The notes under the pieces: generated by a model
What the model was told of the DNA's origin: nothing
What the model saw: only the letters and a program-made list of their open reading frames with translations
Databases searched by the model: none
From: DAIDKA01 sp963726995
Lineage (GTDB): Bacteria > Pseudomonadota > Gammaproteobacteria > Steroidobacterales > Steroidobacteraceae
Assembly (NCBI GenBank): GCA_963726995.1
Contig: CAVSEP010000005.1
Location: forward strand, 310,001 to 374,000
Reading direction: 5' to 3'
DNA: 64,000 nucleotides
In this document: positions 47,626 through 58,791 of the stretch, piece by piece
Position numbering within the stretch: position 1 is the first letter of the stretch
How the letters are laid out: the number at the start of each line of letters is the position of its first letter
Position numbers and translations under genes: made by a program

Positions 47626-49692
47626 ATGACGCATCCCAAACTTTCCATGTTCGATCGTTCGTTGCTGGGCCCTGCAGTGGCGGACAGCTTCTCTAAGCTG
47701 GATCCACGCATGCAATGGCGCAATCCGGTGATGTTCGTGGTCTACATTGGCGCCATCCTGACCACCGTGCTCGGCGCCCAGGCGCTGCTGGCCAAGGGGG
47801 AGGCCCCGCCGTGGTTCATTATCAATGTCGCGGTCTGGTTGTGGTTCACGCTGCTGTTCGCGAACTTCGCCGAGGCGCTGGCCGAGGGGCGCAGTAAGGC
47901 GCAGGCCGCGGCGCTTCGCGGACTGAAACAGAGCGCTTCCGCCAAGAAGCTGGCGGATCCATCTGATCGGACGCGCCAGACCACGGTCCCGGCCACGCAG
48001 CTGCGGCGTGGGGATGTGGTGCTCATCGAGGCGGGCGACTATGTGCCGGCCGATGGCGAAGTCATCGAAGGCGCGGCATCGGTGGATGAGAGCGCCATCA
48101 CGGGCGAGTCGGCGCCCGTCATTCGCGAATCCGGCGGCGACTTCTCCGCGGTCACGGGCGGCACGCGCCTGCTGTCTGACTGGATCGTCGTCCGAGTCAC
48201 GGTCAATCCGGGCGAGACCTTCATTGACCGGATGATTGCGATGGTGGAGAGCGCCAAGCGACAGAAGACCCCGAATGAGATCGCGCTGACCATCCTGCTC
48301 GTCGCACTGACTCTGGTGTTTCTGTTTGCGACCGCCACGTTGCTGCCGTACTCGCTGTACAGCGTCGCTGTCGCGAAGCTCGGTACGCCGGTCACCATTA
48401 CAGCCCTTGTCGCTCTGCTGGTGTGCCTCATTCCCACCACGATCGGTGCCTTGCTGTCGGCGATTGGCGTGGCCGGTATGAGCCGGATGATGCAGGCGAA
48501 TGTGATCGCCACCTCGGGACGCGCAGTGGAGGCAGCAGGAGACGTTGATGTGCTGCTGCTGGACAAGACCGGGACGATCACGCTCGGCAATCGGCAGGCC
48601 GCGGCCTTCATGCCGGCCCCCGGGGTGACGGAAGAAGAACTGGCGAGCGCTGCGCAGTTGGCTTCGCTGGCCGATGAGACTCCCGAAGGCCGAAGCATCG
48701 TTGTACTGGCGAAACAGCGCTTTCAGCTTCGCGAGCGGGATCTCGGCGCGCTCGGTGCCACTTTCGTGGCCTTCTCGGCCCACACCCGCATGAGTGGCGT
48801 GGACATCGGCACCCGCCAGGTCCGCAAGGGCGCGGCCGATGCCATCATGAAACATGTCGAAGCCGCCGGGAGCGCGTTTCCCAAGGGCATTCAGAGCACG
48901 GTGCAGGAAGTCGCCCGGCGCGGCAGCACGCCGCTGCTGGTATCCGATGGCGGGCGGGTGCTCGGCATCATCGAGCTCAAGGACATCGTCAAGGGCGGGA
49001 TCAAGGAACGCTTCGTCGAACTGCGGCGGATGGGCATCAAGACCATCATGATCACCGGCGACAACAAGCTCACCGCTGCCGCGATTGCCGCGGAGGCCGG
49101 CGTGGATGACTTCCTGGCGGAGGCGACTCCGGAGGCCAAGCTGCGCCTGATCCGCGACCATCAGGCGCAGGGGCGCCTGGTGGCCATGACCGGCGATGGC
49201 ACCAACGATGCGCCGGCGCTGGCCCAGGCCGACGTCGCCGTGGCCATGAACACCGGCACGCAGGCCGCCAAGGAGGCCGGCAACATGGTGGACCTGGACT
49301 CCAATCCCACCAAGCTCATCGAGGTGGTGGAGACCGGCAAGCAGATGCTGATGACCCGCGGCTCGCTGACCACCTTCAGCATCGCCAACGATGTCGCGAA
49401 ATACTTCGCGATCATTCCGGCAGCGTTCGCGACCACCTATCCGCAGCTCAACGCCTTGAACGTCATGCACCTGGCGAGCCCGTTCTCGGCCATCCTGTCC
49501 GCGGTGATCTTCAATGCGCTGATCATCATCTTCCTGATTCCGCTGGCGCTAAAGGGCGTGAAATACCGCGCGCTGGGCGCGGCGGTGCTGCTGCGTCGAA
49601 ACCTGCTGATCTATGGCCTAGGGGGCATCCTCGTGCCCTTCCTCGGCATCAAGGTCATCGATCTGGGCCTCGAACTGGTCCATCTGACGTAA
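47626..49692 (+). CDS. kdpB: KdpB, P-type ATPase catalytic subunit
   Basis: 688 residues. Phosphorylation motif DVLLLDKTGTITLGN (Asp313); actuator motif AITGESAPV; hinge MTGDGTNDAPALAQADVAVAMN; K-binding/nucleotide region around KGAADAIMKHVE. Membrane helices at both ends. Hydrolyses ATP to drive K+ through KdpA. The start lies 23 bp after kdpA. The reading frame is intact. Confidence 0.98.
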   Translation: MTHPKLSMFDRSLLGPAVADSFSKLDPRMQWRNPVMFVVYIGAILTTVLGAQALLAKGEAPPWFIINVAVWLWFTLLFANFAEALAEGRSKAQAAALRGLKQSASAKKLADPSDRTRQTTVPATQLRRGDVVLIEAGDYVPADGEVIEGAASVDESAITGESAPVIRESGGDFSAVTGGTRLLSDWIVVRVTVNPGETFIDRMIAMVESAKRQKTPNEIALTILLVALTLVFLFATATLLPYSLYSVAVAKLGTPVTITALVALLVCLIPTTIGALLSAIGVAGMSRMMQANVIATSGRAVEAAGDVDVLLLDKTGTITLGNRQAAAFMPAPGVTEEELASAAQLASLADETPEGRSIVVLAKQRFQLRERDLGALGATFVAFSAHTRMSGVDIGTRQVRKGAADAIMKHVEAAGSAFPKGIQSTVQEVARRGSTPLLVSDGGRVLGIIELKDIVKGGIKERFVELRRMGIKTIMITGDNKLTAAAIAAEAGVDDFLAEATPEAKLRLIRDHQAQGRLVAMTGDGTNDAPALAQADVAVAMNTGTQAAKEAGNMVDLDSNPTKLIEVVETGKQMLMTRGSLTTFSIANDVAKYFAIIPAAFATTYPQLNALNVMHLASPFSAILSAVIFNALIIIFLIPLALKGVKYRALGAAVLLRRNLLIYGLGGILVPFLGIKVIDLGLELVHLT

Positions 49693-49705
49693 GAGGTTGA
49701 TTGTC

Positions 49706-50297
49706 ATGCGTTCACTCATTCGTCCCGCGATCGTGCTGTTCCTGTTCTTCACGGTACTGACGGGGGTGCTGTATCCAGCTGGTGATCACGGGCATCGCCC
49801 AGGCGGCCTTCGGTCATGCTGCCTCGGGCAGCATCGTGTCCCGGGACGGCAAGCCGATTGGCTCGAGCCTGATCGGCCAGAACTTCAGCGATCCGAAGTA
49901 TTTCTGGAGCCGTCCGTCGGCCACCTCGCCGCAGCCGAATGCCGGTACGGCCTCCACGGGATCCAACCTTGGGCCTCTCAACCCCGCTTTGATCGATGCT
50001 ATCAAGGGCCGTGTTCAGGCCCTGCGGGCCGCAGATCCGGGCAATTCCGCCCCGATACCGGTGGATCTGGTCACAGCCTCCGCCAGCGGTCTTGATCCGG
50101 AGGAAAGCCTTGCGGCGGCCTTCTACCAGGCCCCACGGGTCGCACGCGTGCGCGGTCTTGCGGAAGAGGATGTGCGCAGCCTGATCGACGGCCAGGCAAA
50201 AGGGCGGCTGTTCGGCCTGCTGGGCGAACCGCGGGTCAACGTACTGGCACTGAATCTTGCGCTCGATGATCTCGCCTCGAAGTCGAGCAGCAGGTAG
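49706..50297 (+). CDS. kdpC: KdpC (one frame change)
   Basis: About 196 residues, single-helix subunit assembling KdpA with KdpB. The N terminus MRSLIRPAIVLFLFFTVLTGVLYP is followed in the next frame by LVITGIAQAAFGHAASGSIVSRDGKPIGSSLIGQNFSDPKYFWSRPSAT, the conserved KdpC motif, and GLDPEESLAAAFYQAPRVAR. One extra base at about 49779 (TATCCAGCTGGTG) accounts for the break; probably a sequence error. Confidence 0.92.
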
Positions 50298-50307
50298 CCT
50301 TGCGCGC

Positions 50308-53036
50308 ATGGTAGAACGACCGGATCCGGACCGGCTCCTGCAACATGTGAAGGCCGAGGAAGCGCGAGCCCGGCGCGGGCGCCTGCGGATCTTCTTCGGG
50401 TCATCGGCAGGCGTGGGCAAGACCTACGCCATGCTCGAGGCGGCACGCGCAGTCCGCGCCACGGGTACCGATGTGGTGATCGGATACATCGAACCTCACG
50501 GCCGAGTCGAGACCGAGCGGCTCACGGAAGGCATCCCCCGACTGCCCACACTGACGGTTCGCTACCGTGATCTTACCCGCGCTGAATTTGATCTTGATGC
50601 TGCGCTTGCGCGGCATCCGGCCATTCTGCTGGTGGATGAGCTGGCGCACTCGAATCTGGCCGGCGGCGACCCGCCACCCCGGCACCCGAAGCGCTGGCAG
50701 GACGTGGAGGAACTGCTGGAGGCCGGGATTGACATCTGGACCACCGTCAATGTCCAGCATCTGGAGAGCCTCAATGACCTGATTGTGCAGACCACCGGAG
50801 TGCAGCAGCGCGAGACGCTGCCGGACCACGTGTTCGACAAGGCCGACGAGGTCGAACTCATCGATTTGCCGCCGGATGACCTGCTGGCGCGGCTGCGGGC
50901 CGGCAAGATCTACCTGCACGCCGATGCGGCCAATGCGGTGGAGCGATTCTTCCGCAAGCCCAATCTCATGGCGCTGCGCGAGATCGCGCTTGCGCCGGGC
51001 GGCCGACCGGGTGGAGGCCGCCGCGCGGGATTCGGCGGCGTCCGATCACGTCGCCGCGCTCGAGGCTGGCGCAGCGATCGGGTCCTGGTGGCTACCGGAC
51101 CGGACGCGCAGTCCGAGCAGCTGATCCGCGCCGGTAAGCGCCTGGCGGACGCGCTGGATGCCGACTGGACCGTGGTCTATGTGGAGACCCCGGCCCTGCT
51201 CAAGCTCTCCGAAGCGCAGCGCAACCGGCGCATCGAGCTGTTGCGCCTCGGCGAGTCCCTGGGCGCCGAGACCGTGACGCTGGATGGGCCGACCGCCGTG
51301 GAGGCGTTGCTGGAATACGCGGCCACCCGCCATGTGACGCGAGTGATCGTAGGGTCGCCGAAGCGCCATGGTTGGCGGGCACTTGCTGCGGCCGTCGACC
51401 GCGACCGAACTGGCGCGACGCGCCCGCGGCTTCGATGTGATCACCGTGGCGGCAAGCGGATCAACCACCCTCGAGGCTCGCGCGCTGGTCGGTCCGACGT
51501 CGCAGCGACTGGCAACGCCGGTGCGCTGGAGCCGCTACGGCTGGGCAGTGGCGCTTGTCAGTTGTCTGTACCTTGCGCTGGCATTCGTGATGTATCCGCA
51601 CGTGGATATCGTCAATCTGCTGATGGTGTACCTGCTCGGCGTGACCATCGCCGGGCTGCGGCTCGGGCGCGGCCCCTCGGTGCTCACATCGGTGTTGAGC
51701 GTGGCCTCGTTCGATTTCTTCTTTGTTCCGCCGCGGTTCAGCTTCGCCGTATCCGATGCTCAGTACCTGATCACCTTCGCGGTGATGCTGCTGATCTCCC
51801 TGGTCATCGCCACGCTGATGGCCAGCGTGCGTCAGCAGACTCGGGTATCGGGTGCCCGCGAGCGGCGCACTGCGCTGCTGTATGCGATGAGCCGCGAGCT
51901 GGCGGCAACCCGCGGTACCGCGAACATGTGCGCGGTCGCGGTCCGGCACGTGGCGGAGGTGTTTCAATGCAAGGTCGTGGTGCTGCTGCCGGACGGAAAT
52001 GGTCGGCTGCACTATCCGATCGGCAAGCCCAACGAGGCGGCCTTGCGCGGCGCGGATCTGGCGGTGGCGCAATGGGTGGCCGATCATGGGCGTCAGGCAG
52101 GCCTTGGCACCGACACGCTGCCGGCGGCCGCGGCGCTGTACGTGCCGCTCGGAGATGCGCGATCGGCCGCTGGGCGTACTGGCGGTGCTGCCGGAGAATC
52201 GACGGCGAGTGATGCTGCCCGAGCAGCGGCACCTGCTGGAGACCTTTGCCGGACAGATCGGCCTCGCGCTGGAACGAGCGTCGCTCGCCGAGCAGGCCGA
52301 GAGCCGCGCGCGTATCGGCCGAAGGGGAAAGTCTGCGCAACACGCTGCTGGCCTCAATTTCGCATGATCTGCGCACGCCGCTGGCGGTGATGGCAGGCGC
52401 CGGCAGCACGCTGGCCGAGCATGGCGAGGCGCTGGATGCCGCGACCCGCGCGGCCCTGGCGCGTTCCATCGAAACCAAGGCGCGCGAGATGTCCGAGCTG
52501 ATTTCCAACGTGCTGGATCTGACGCAGGTTCGAATCCGGACAGATCCAGCTGCGCCGCGACTGGCAGACGCTCGATGAACTGGTGGAATCGTCGCTGCGG
52601 CAGCCTCGAGGAGCCGCTGACACGCTACAGTGTCGAGCTGCGACTGCCGGCGGATCTGCCCGCCGGTGTACGTGGATGCCAGTCTCATCACGCAGGTCTT
52701 CACCAACCTGCTGGACAATATCGTCAAGTACACGCCGCCCGGGACGCATATCCAGATTGCCGCCGTGGTCGACGCCGGCGCGGACCGTAGCCGCGCATCC
52801 AACGTGCGCGTCACGGTGGACGACGATGGTCCGGGGCTGCCCGCCGGGGACCCGGCGCGACTGTTCGAGAAGTTTCAGCGCGGTTCGGGCGAGGGCACAA
52901 TCGTCGGGGTCGGCCTGGGACTGGCCATCTGTCGGGCCATCATTCGCGCGCACGGCGGGGAAATCGAGGCGCACGACCAGGCCCGGCGGCGGCAGCCCGG
53001 ATCGAACTCACCTTGCCGACCGCGGAGCCGGCGTGA
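50308..53036 (+). CDS. kdpD: KdpD sensor kinase (many frame changes)
   Basis: Turgor/K+-sensing histidine kinase, about 900 residues. N-terminal KdpD domain with Walker A FFGSSAGVGKTYAMLEAARA and LLVDELAHSN; USP-like domain (RVLVATGPDAQSEQLIRAGKRLADALDADWTVVYVETP); four transmembrane helices (WAVALVSCLYLALAFVMYP, LLMVYLLGVTIAGLRLG, VLTSVLSVASFDFFFVPPRFSF, FAVMLLISLVIATLM); GAF-like domain; HisKA LLASISHDLRTPLAVMAGAGSTL; and the ATPase (DNIVKYTPPG, GPGLPAG, GVGLGLAI). Frame changes lie near 51000, 51075, 51375, 52155, 52310, 52530, 52605, 52665 and 52985. Mostly single extra bases, one looks like a lost base. Confidence 0.88.
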
Positions 53037-53731
53037 CGCAGGCGATGCACCAGATCCTGGTCATCGAGGATGACGCGGCGATCCGCGAGGTCCTGCAGGC
53101 CCTGCTGGGTTCGGTGGGATTTCGGGTGATCGAGGCCGCGACGGCCGCTCGCGCGGACATCGAAGCGCGGGCCCACAAGCCGGATCTGCTGCTGGTGGAC
53201 CTAGGGCTTCCGGACGGCGATGGCCTGACCGTCATCCGGCAGTGTGCGCAGCTGGTCGCCGGTGCCCATCATCGTGCTGTCCGCGCGCACCATGGAAGAA
53301 CAGAAGATCGCGGCCCTCGATGCCGGTGCCGATGACTACATCACCAAGCCCTTCAGCGCGGCGGAACTGCTGGCGCGGGTGCGCGCGGCGCTGCGGCGCA
53401 ATGTGCGCGCCAATGACCAGGCGCCGCGGCTTGACTTTGCCGGTACCGTGGCGTGGATCTGCACCGGCGCGAGGCCACGGGCCCCGACGGGCCGGTGCAC
53501 CTGACGCCCCTTGGAGTTCCGGGTGCTGGAGTGCATGGCCCGGCACAGCGGACATGATCGTCATGCAGACGCAGCTGATCCGCGAAGTGTGGGGCCCGGG
53601 GCATCTCGGGGATACCCGCAGCCTGCGAGTGTGCATCCGGAATCTGCGCGGCAAGCTCGAGCCGCGACCCGCATCGGCCCCACTATCTGGTGACCGAGGC
53701 GGGACTGGGCTATCGCCTGCGGCAGGACTGA
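53033..53731 (+). CDS. kdpE: KdpE response regulator (several frame changes)
   Basis: OmpR-type regulator, about 230 residues. Receiver: HQILVIEDDAAIREVLQALLGSVGF, phospho-Asp in PDLLLVDLGLPDGDG, then PIIVLSARTMEEQKIAALDAGADDYITKPFSAAELLARVRAALRR. DNA-binding winged helix at the C terminus: LTPLEFRVLECMARHSG, LIREVWGPGHLGDTRSLRVCIRNLRGKLE and LVTEAGLGYRLRQD. Frame changes near 53262, 53450, 53513, 53553 and 53665. The start GTG 53033 overlaps the kdpD stop. Known role: activates kdp under low K+. Confidence 0.88.
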
Positions 53732-53742
53732 AGCCGCTGACG

Positions 53743-56700
53743 TCAAGCAGTCGCAGGCCGGGATCGAGATAGTCCCGCAGCGGCGCCAGCAGGGCGATGA
53801 ATTCGTCGAGCAGTGGCGCCGGCGCCTGGGCGCATCGGCCTGGCGCGCGGCGATTTCGAATCTTCCGGCCGTCTCGCACAGGGCCGTGGCCTCCATGTAG
53901 AAGGCCGCCCCGCGAATGGAATGCACCTGGGCGGCGGCCTGCTTCAGATCCCCGGCCTCGACCTGTCGTAGCACGGTTTGCGGCGTGTCTCGGCCGTGTC
54001 CCGCAGGAAGTCGCCCAGCAGCGTCTGCAGTCGCGCCGGGTCGTTGCCCAGGCGCGTCAGAGAAAGCCGCCGCGGGCTGCGGCAGCAGCTGCATCAGGGT
54101 CGTGGTAGAGCAGCGGCCTCGTCGATGGGTTTGGTCAGGTGGGCGTTCATGCCGGCCGCCACCGTGGCTTCGCGTTCCGCCACCAGCACCGAGGCCGTGA
54201 GCGCGATGATCGGCAGTCTCGCGAAACGCGACTCCGCGCGGATCTGGCGGGTCGCGGCCAGCCCGTCCAGGCCCGGCATGTGCACGTCCATCAGCACCAC
54301 ATCGAATTGCTCCTTGCCGATCCGGTCGATGGCTTCCAGTCCGCTCGCGGCCGTCTCCACGCGCATGTCCACGGCGCGCAGCAGCTCGCTGACCACTTCC
54401 CGGTTCAAGCCATTGTCATCGACGACCAGCACGCAGCGCTTGGCGAGCGTGCGCAGCGCTTCCCGTGGAATGCGCAGGCCGCGACTCATCGCGGAACTGC
54501 GCACCGGGCGCGCAACGGCGGCCGGCGAGAGGCGTTCATCGAAGATCTTGGCAAGCGTGTTGAACATCATCGAGCGGGTCACGGGCTTGTTCAGCACGCC
54601 GGCCAGGCCCAGCGCCTCGGCGCTGCGCAGGGTTTCCTCGCGGCCGAAGCCGGTCACCATCAGCACCGCGGGCAGGGCCGCCAGTTCGCGCTCGGCGCGC
54701 AGGCGCCGCGCGGTTTCGATGCCGTCGAGGCCGGGCATGCCGAAGTCCAGCAGTGCCAGGGCATAGGCCTGCCCGGCCAGGGCGGCAGCCTTCAGTTGCG
54801 CCAGGGCCTCGACGCCGGAATCGAACCGCGGTGGGTTGCAGGCCGATGCCGCGCAGCAGATCGGCCAGGACCTCACGGGAGCCCGCGTTGTCATCCGCAA
54901 TGAGCACGCGATGCGGGCTCAGGAGCAGGCTCGGTTCGGCGGCGGCCGCGCCGCGACTGTCGCGGGGCAGGGCGATATCCACCGTGAAATGAAAGGTGCT
55001 GCCGGATTCCGGGTTCGCCCTCGGCCCAGATCCGCCCGTCCATCATCTCGACCAGCTGCCGGCAGATCGCCAGCCCCAGGCCGGTGCCGCCGTACTTGCG
55101 GGAAATATGCGGCCCCAGCTGGGAAAAGGCCCGGAAGAGGCCGTCGATCTGACCGGGCTCGAGCCCGATGCCCGTGTCCTTGACTGCGAACTGCAGCGTG
55201 ACGCGCCCGGATTGCGGCTCTTTGGCGCTGACCGTGACCAGCACCTCGCCGCGGTGGGTGAACTTCACGGCATTGCTGAGCAGATTGATCAGCACCTGGC
55301 CCAGGCGCAGGGGATCGCCGCGCAGCTTCCGCGGTACCTCGTCCGCCACGGCATAGGTCATCTCCAGGCCCTTTTCCTCGGCCTTGATGGCGGTCATGGT
55401 ACTGACCGACTCGAGCACCATGTCCAGATCGAACTCGGTGTCCTCCAGGGTCAGCCCGCCGGCTTCGATTTTCGAGAAATCGAGGACGTCGTTGATGATG
55501 TTGAGCAGCGAGCGTGCGGCGGAGTCGATCTTCTCCAGGTAGTTTCTCTGCCGCACGCTCAGCTCGGTGGTCAGGGCCAGGCGCGTCATGCCGACGACCG
55601 TGTTCATGGGCGTACGGATTTCATGGCTCATGGCCGCCAGGAAGTCACCCTTGGCCTGTTCCGCGGCCTGGGCCTCATCCCGGGCGGTGCGCAATGCCTT
55701 GGCCGCCTGGCGCAGCGCTTCGTAGCTGCGCTTGAGTTCCTCCTCGGCGAGCTTGCGGGCGGTGATGTCGGTCTGGGTGGCGATGACCCGCACGGCGGAC
55801 TCATCCGCCTGCCGTTCGATCACCTTGCCGCGCACCAGGATCCAGCGCCAGGAGCCCAGGCGCGTGCGCATCCGCTGCTCGGCCACGAAGTCGGCGGTGC
55901 GGCCCTGCAGATGAGCCTGAATGTCCTGCCAGACGCCCGGCAGGTCGGCCGGGTGGACCTTGCAGGTCCAATCCTTCATGGAGTCCCCGAACTCATCGTC
56001 GCCATATCCCAGGCTGGCCTTGCACTGGCGTGAAAAGAACACCTTGCCGCTGGCGACATTCCAGTCCCAGATGCCATCGCCTGCGCTGTCGACGGCGAAC
56101 TGCCAGCGCGCCTCGCTGTCGCGCAGGGCGGCCTCGGCCTGTTTCATCGCCGTGATGTTGCGGGCGATGCCGATGAGTCCGATGATGTTTCCGTGCTCAT
56201 CCCGCTGCACGCTGCGGGTGGTCAGGAAGGTGCGCATCTGCCCGTCGCCCTCGATGGTTTCCTCCACCGTCGTGGGGATTCCCGTTCTGAGGACGGCCAG
56301 TTCGCGCTCGCGCAGCACCCTGCCGGCCTTGACGCCGAAAACCTCGTCGGTGGTCTTGCCGATGACCTCGGCCGCGGGCCGGGCGATGAAGGTTGCCGCG
56401 GCCTTGTTGAAGATCAGGAAGGTGCCTTCGGTGTCCTTGAGGAAAATCGCATCGGTGGCGCCATCCATGACGGCCTGGAGCAGTTCGGTGGACCGGTGCA
56501 GCTGTTGGGTGCGCTCGATGCCCCAGCTGCGATCGCTCGACAACAAGGACAGCTGTCCTTCGATCAGTTTGCGGATGTTGCCGACCAGGCGTCGCTGGCC
56601 ATCCGTGAACGTGCGCGGCACGCGATCCAGGATGCACACCGTGCCGAACACCCGGCCGTCGGGCAGAATCAGGGGATATCCCAGATAGGCCATCAGGCCG

Positions 56701-57032
56701 AACTTCATGTCCGGGTTGTTGCGCCATCGGGCGCTGAGGCGCGCATCCGGGACGTGCAAGGGAGCGCGGGCGCGGCACACGGACTCGCAATACAGTCCGG
56801 ATTCCAGCAGCGTTTCCGAGTCGCCCGGAGCGTAGGGATTGTCGGCGGTCGTGCTGCTCAGGAATACTTCGATCCGGCGCCCGACAATGCGCATGACCAG
56901 GGCGACGGGCACTTCCAGCGTCTCTGCCAATGAGTCGATGCCCGCCTGCCAGCCCTTGAGCAGGTGCTCCGGGACCGGTGGCGGATCGGCCGAAAGGCCC
57001 AAGTCCCGGTTGTTCTCAGTGGCGTTCATCAT
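53743..57032 (-). CDS. Hybrid sensor histidine kinase: GAF-PAS-PAS-HisKA-HATPase-REC-REC-Hpt (frame changes)
   Basis: Multi-domain signalling protein of about 1090 residues. GAF (about 20-175), PAS with VMDGATDAIFLKDTEGTFLIFNKAA (190-300), PAS/PAC (305-430), HisKA AMSHEIRTPMNTVVGMTRLA (phospho-His), HATPase with NLLSNAVKFTHRGEV and KYGGTGLGLAICRQLVEMMDGRIW. Then two receivers (RVLIADDNAGSREVLADLL; CVLVVDDNGLNREVVSELL with FDVVLMDVHMPGLDGL) and an Hpt domain (AAAQVHSIRGAAFYMEATAL). Frame changes near 55005, 54845 and 54100, and probably at the very end, which is approximate. No transmembrane segment seen. Tail-to-tail with kdpE. Confidence 0.85.
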
Positions 57033-57126
57033 TCCCCCGCCGGTAGGGTACCGCAGCCCATCCCGGGACTATACTGAGCGGGCTAAAGAGCCCTTCACAG
57101 GGGCCCGAGGGTCTTGGGGAAAATCA

Positions 57127-58227
57127 GTGCGCACGGAAGCAGCCATATCGCGGGCCGGGGCGGCGGCGCCGGTGGTGGAAGCAGTCGACCTGGAGGCACC
57201 GCGGGCCGATGAGGTTCTGATCCGGATTGCGGCGACCGGTATCTGCCACACCGACCTGGGGGTGCACGCCGGCCGCGGCCCGGGAACCCCGCTGCCGGCG
57301 GTGCTGGGGCACGAGGGCGCCGGGGTGGTCATCGAAATCGGACCCGCCGTCACCCAACTTCAGATCGGCGACCATGTCGTGCTGAGCGGCTCGTCCTGTG
57401 GTGCCTGCCCCAGCTGCCTGCGGAACTTTCCCAGCTATTGCCGGGAAGCGATGCCCCGGAACTTCGGGGGCCAGCGCATGGACGGCAGCAGCGCGCTGAA
57501 GCACAACGGGACCCGGATCGCCGGGCATTTCTTCGGCCAGTCGGCCTTCGCGCGGCACTGTCTTGCCAGCGAGCGCACTGCCGTGAAGGTGCCCCAGGAC
57601 TTGGCGCTTGAGCTGCTGGGGCCGTTGGGCTGTGGCGTCATCACCGGCGCGGGCGCCGTGCTGTACTCCCTGGGCGTGCAGGTGGGTCACTCGGTGGCGA
57701 TTTTTGGCGCCGGGGGCGTCGGGCTGTCCGCCGTGATGGCCGCGCGGCTGGTTGGGGCCCGACAGATCATTGCGGTGGACCGGATCGCCTCGCGGCTGCA
57801 GCTGGCTCGGGAGCTCGGAGCCACGCATACCCTGGATGCCGCATCGCCTGAGCTGGCCCAGCGGATCATCGACATCAGCCGCGGCGGGGTCGACCGCAGC
57901 CTCAACACGACACGTGCGCCGGAGGTCTTCACTCAGGCCATGCAGAGCCTTGCCATGCAGGGTGTGGCCGGATTCGTCGCCGCCCCGGCGGCCGGTTGGC
58001 AGCCGGCCCTGTTTCCCATGCTCGCCGGGGGCCGTCGCCTGCAGGGGATCCTGGGCGGGGATGCGGCGCCGCAGACCGTCATTCCGATACTGATCGAGTA
58101 TTTCCGGCAGGGACGCCTGCCATTGGATCGGCTGGTGCGGTTCTATCCTTTCGCCGACATTGGCAGGGCATTCCAGGACATGGAGCACGGCGAGGTCATC
58201 AAGCCGGTGCTGCGCATGTCGGCCTAG
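57127..58227 (+). CDS. Zinc-dependent alcohol dehydrogenase (aryl/benzyl-alcohol type)
   Basis: 366 residues, medium-chain dehydrogenase. Catalytic zinc ligands in TGICHTDLGVH and GHEGAGVV; structural zinc cysteines in SSCGACPSCLRNFPSYC; Rossmann motif SVAIFGAGGVGLSAVMAARLVGARQIIAVDR (NAD-type Asp). LGPLGCGVITGAGAV supplies the third zinc ligand. Similar to benzyl-alcohol and geraniol dehydrogenases. Start GTG 57127; the upstream frame extension has no support. It is divergent from the hybrid kinase with a 94-bp gap. Substrate inferred only. Confidence 0.88.
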   Translation: MRTEAAISRAGAAAPVVEAVDLEAPRADEVLIRIAATGICHTDLGVHAGRGPGTPLPAVLGHEGAGVVIEIGPAVTQLQIGDHVVLSGSSCGACPSCLRNFPSYCREAMPRNFGGQRMDGSSALKHNGTRIAGHFFGQSAFARHCLASERTAVKVPQDLALELLGPLGCGVITGAGAVLYSLGVQVGHSVAIFGAGGVGLSAVMAARLVGARQIIAVDRIASRLQLARELGATHTLDAASPELAQRIIDISRGGVDRSLNTTRAPEVFTQAMQSLAMQGVAGFVAAPAAGWQPALFPMLAGGRRLQGILGGDAAPQTVIPILIEYFRQGRLPLDRLVRFYPFADIGRAFQDMEHGEVIKPVLRMSA

Positions 58228-58337
58228 CGTTTCGTGCCAGGCGGTTTGACTAAATCACGTCGGGGTTTCGCGACGGCCGGCAGGGCAAAAAGCCCGCCGC
58301 CTCGCAGGTATGCTGTTGCGCCTCGGGGAACTTTCCG

Positions 58338-58728
58338 GTGAGTGACGGCGACATGAAGTGGTTCTGGAAGCCGCAGGAGACATCGGCCGGTGTGTCGGTA
58401 CGCCGCCTCACGGCGGCGGTGGATGACCCGCACAAGATGGGTCAGCTGCTGCGTGAATTGCCGGAATCGGAAGGGCTGCGACCGCAGGCTTGCGGCAAGC
58501 TTCTATGCGCGCGCCTGGGATGCCGCCACCTTGCGGGATCTTTGGATTGTCAGCGACGGTGTCCGGGTGGATTGTTTCGTGCTCGCGGGCCTGAAGTTCC
58601 AGCAGGCGGCCATCGTGCGGGTGCGTTGGGACGCCAAGCATCGCGACAGTTCCGAGATTTCCCTGGAACTGCTGGGGGACATCGTGGCCAAGGTCACCGA
58701 GGGCAGCGTGACGCTCCAGGAAGACTAG
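58338..58728 (+). CDS. Small conserved-looking protein of unknown function (frame change)
   Basis: About 129 residues. GTG 58338 or ATG 58353 start: SDGDMKWFWKPQETSAGVSVRRLTAAVDDPHKMGQLLRELPESEG, then in the next frame LAASFYARAWDAATLRDLWIVSDGVRVDCFVLAGLKFQQAAIVRVRWDAKHRDSSEISLELLGDIVAKVTEGSVTLQED. The change is at about 58488 and probably one extra base. A short beta-rich single-domain protein; no family recognised. It sits between the alcohol dehydrogenase and the transporter. Confidence 0.55.
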
Positions 58729-58791
58729 CCGCCGCGGCCTGACCGGCTTTGGCATAATGGCCCATCGCGCCGCAGAAGCGCGCCGGTCGCC

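Noticed and set aside
47485..49470. A 661-codon open frame antisense to kdpB
   Set aside because: Antisense shadow in GC-rich DNA; kdpB is intact with the DKTGTIT motif.
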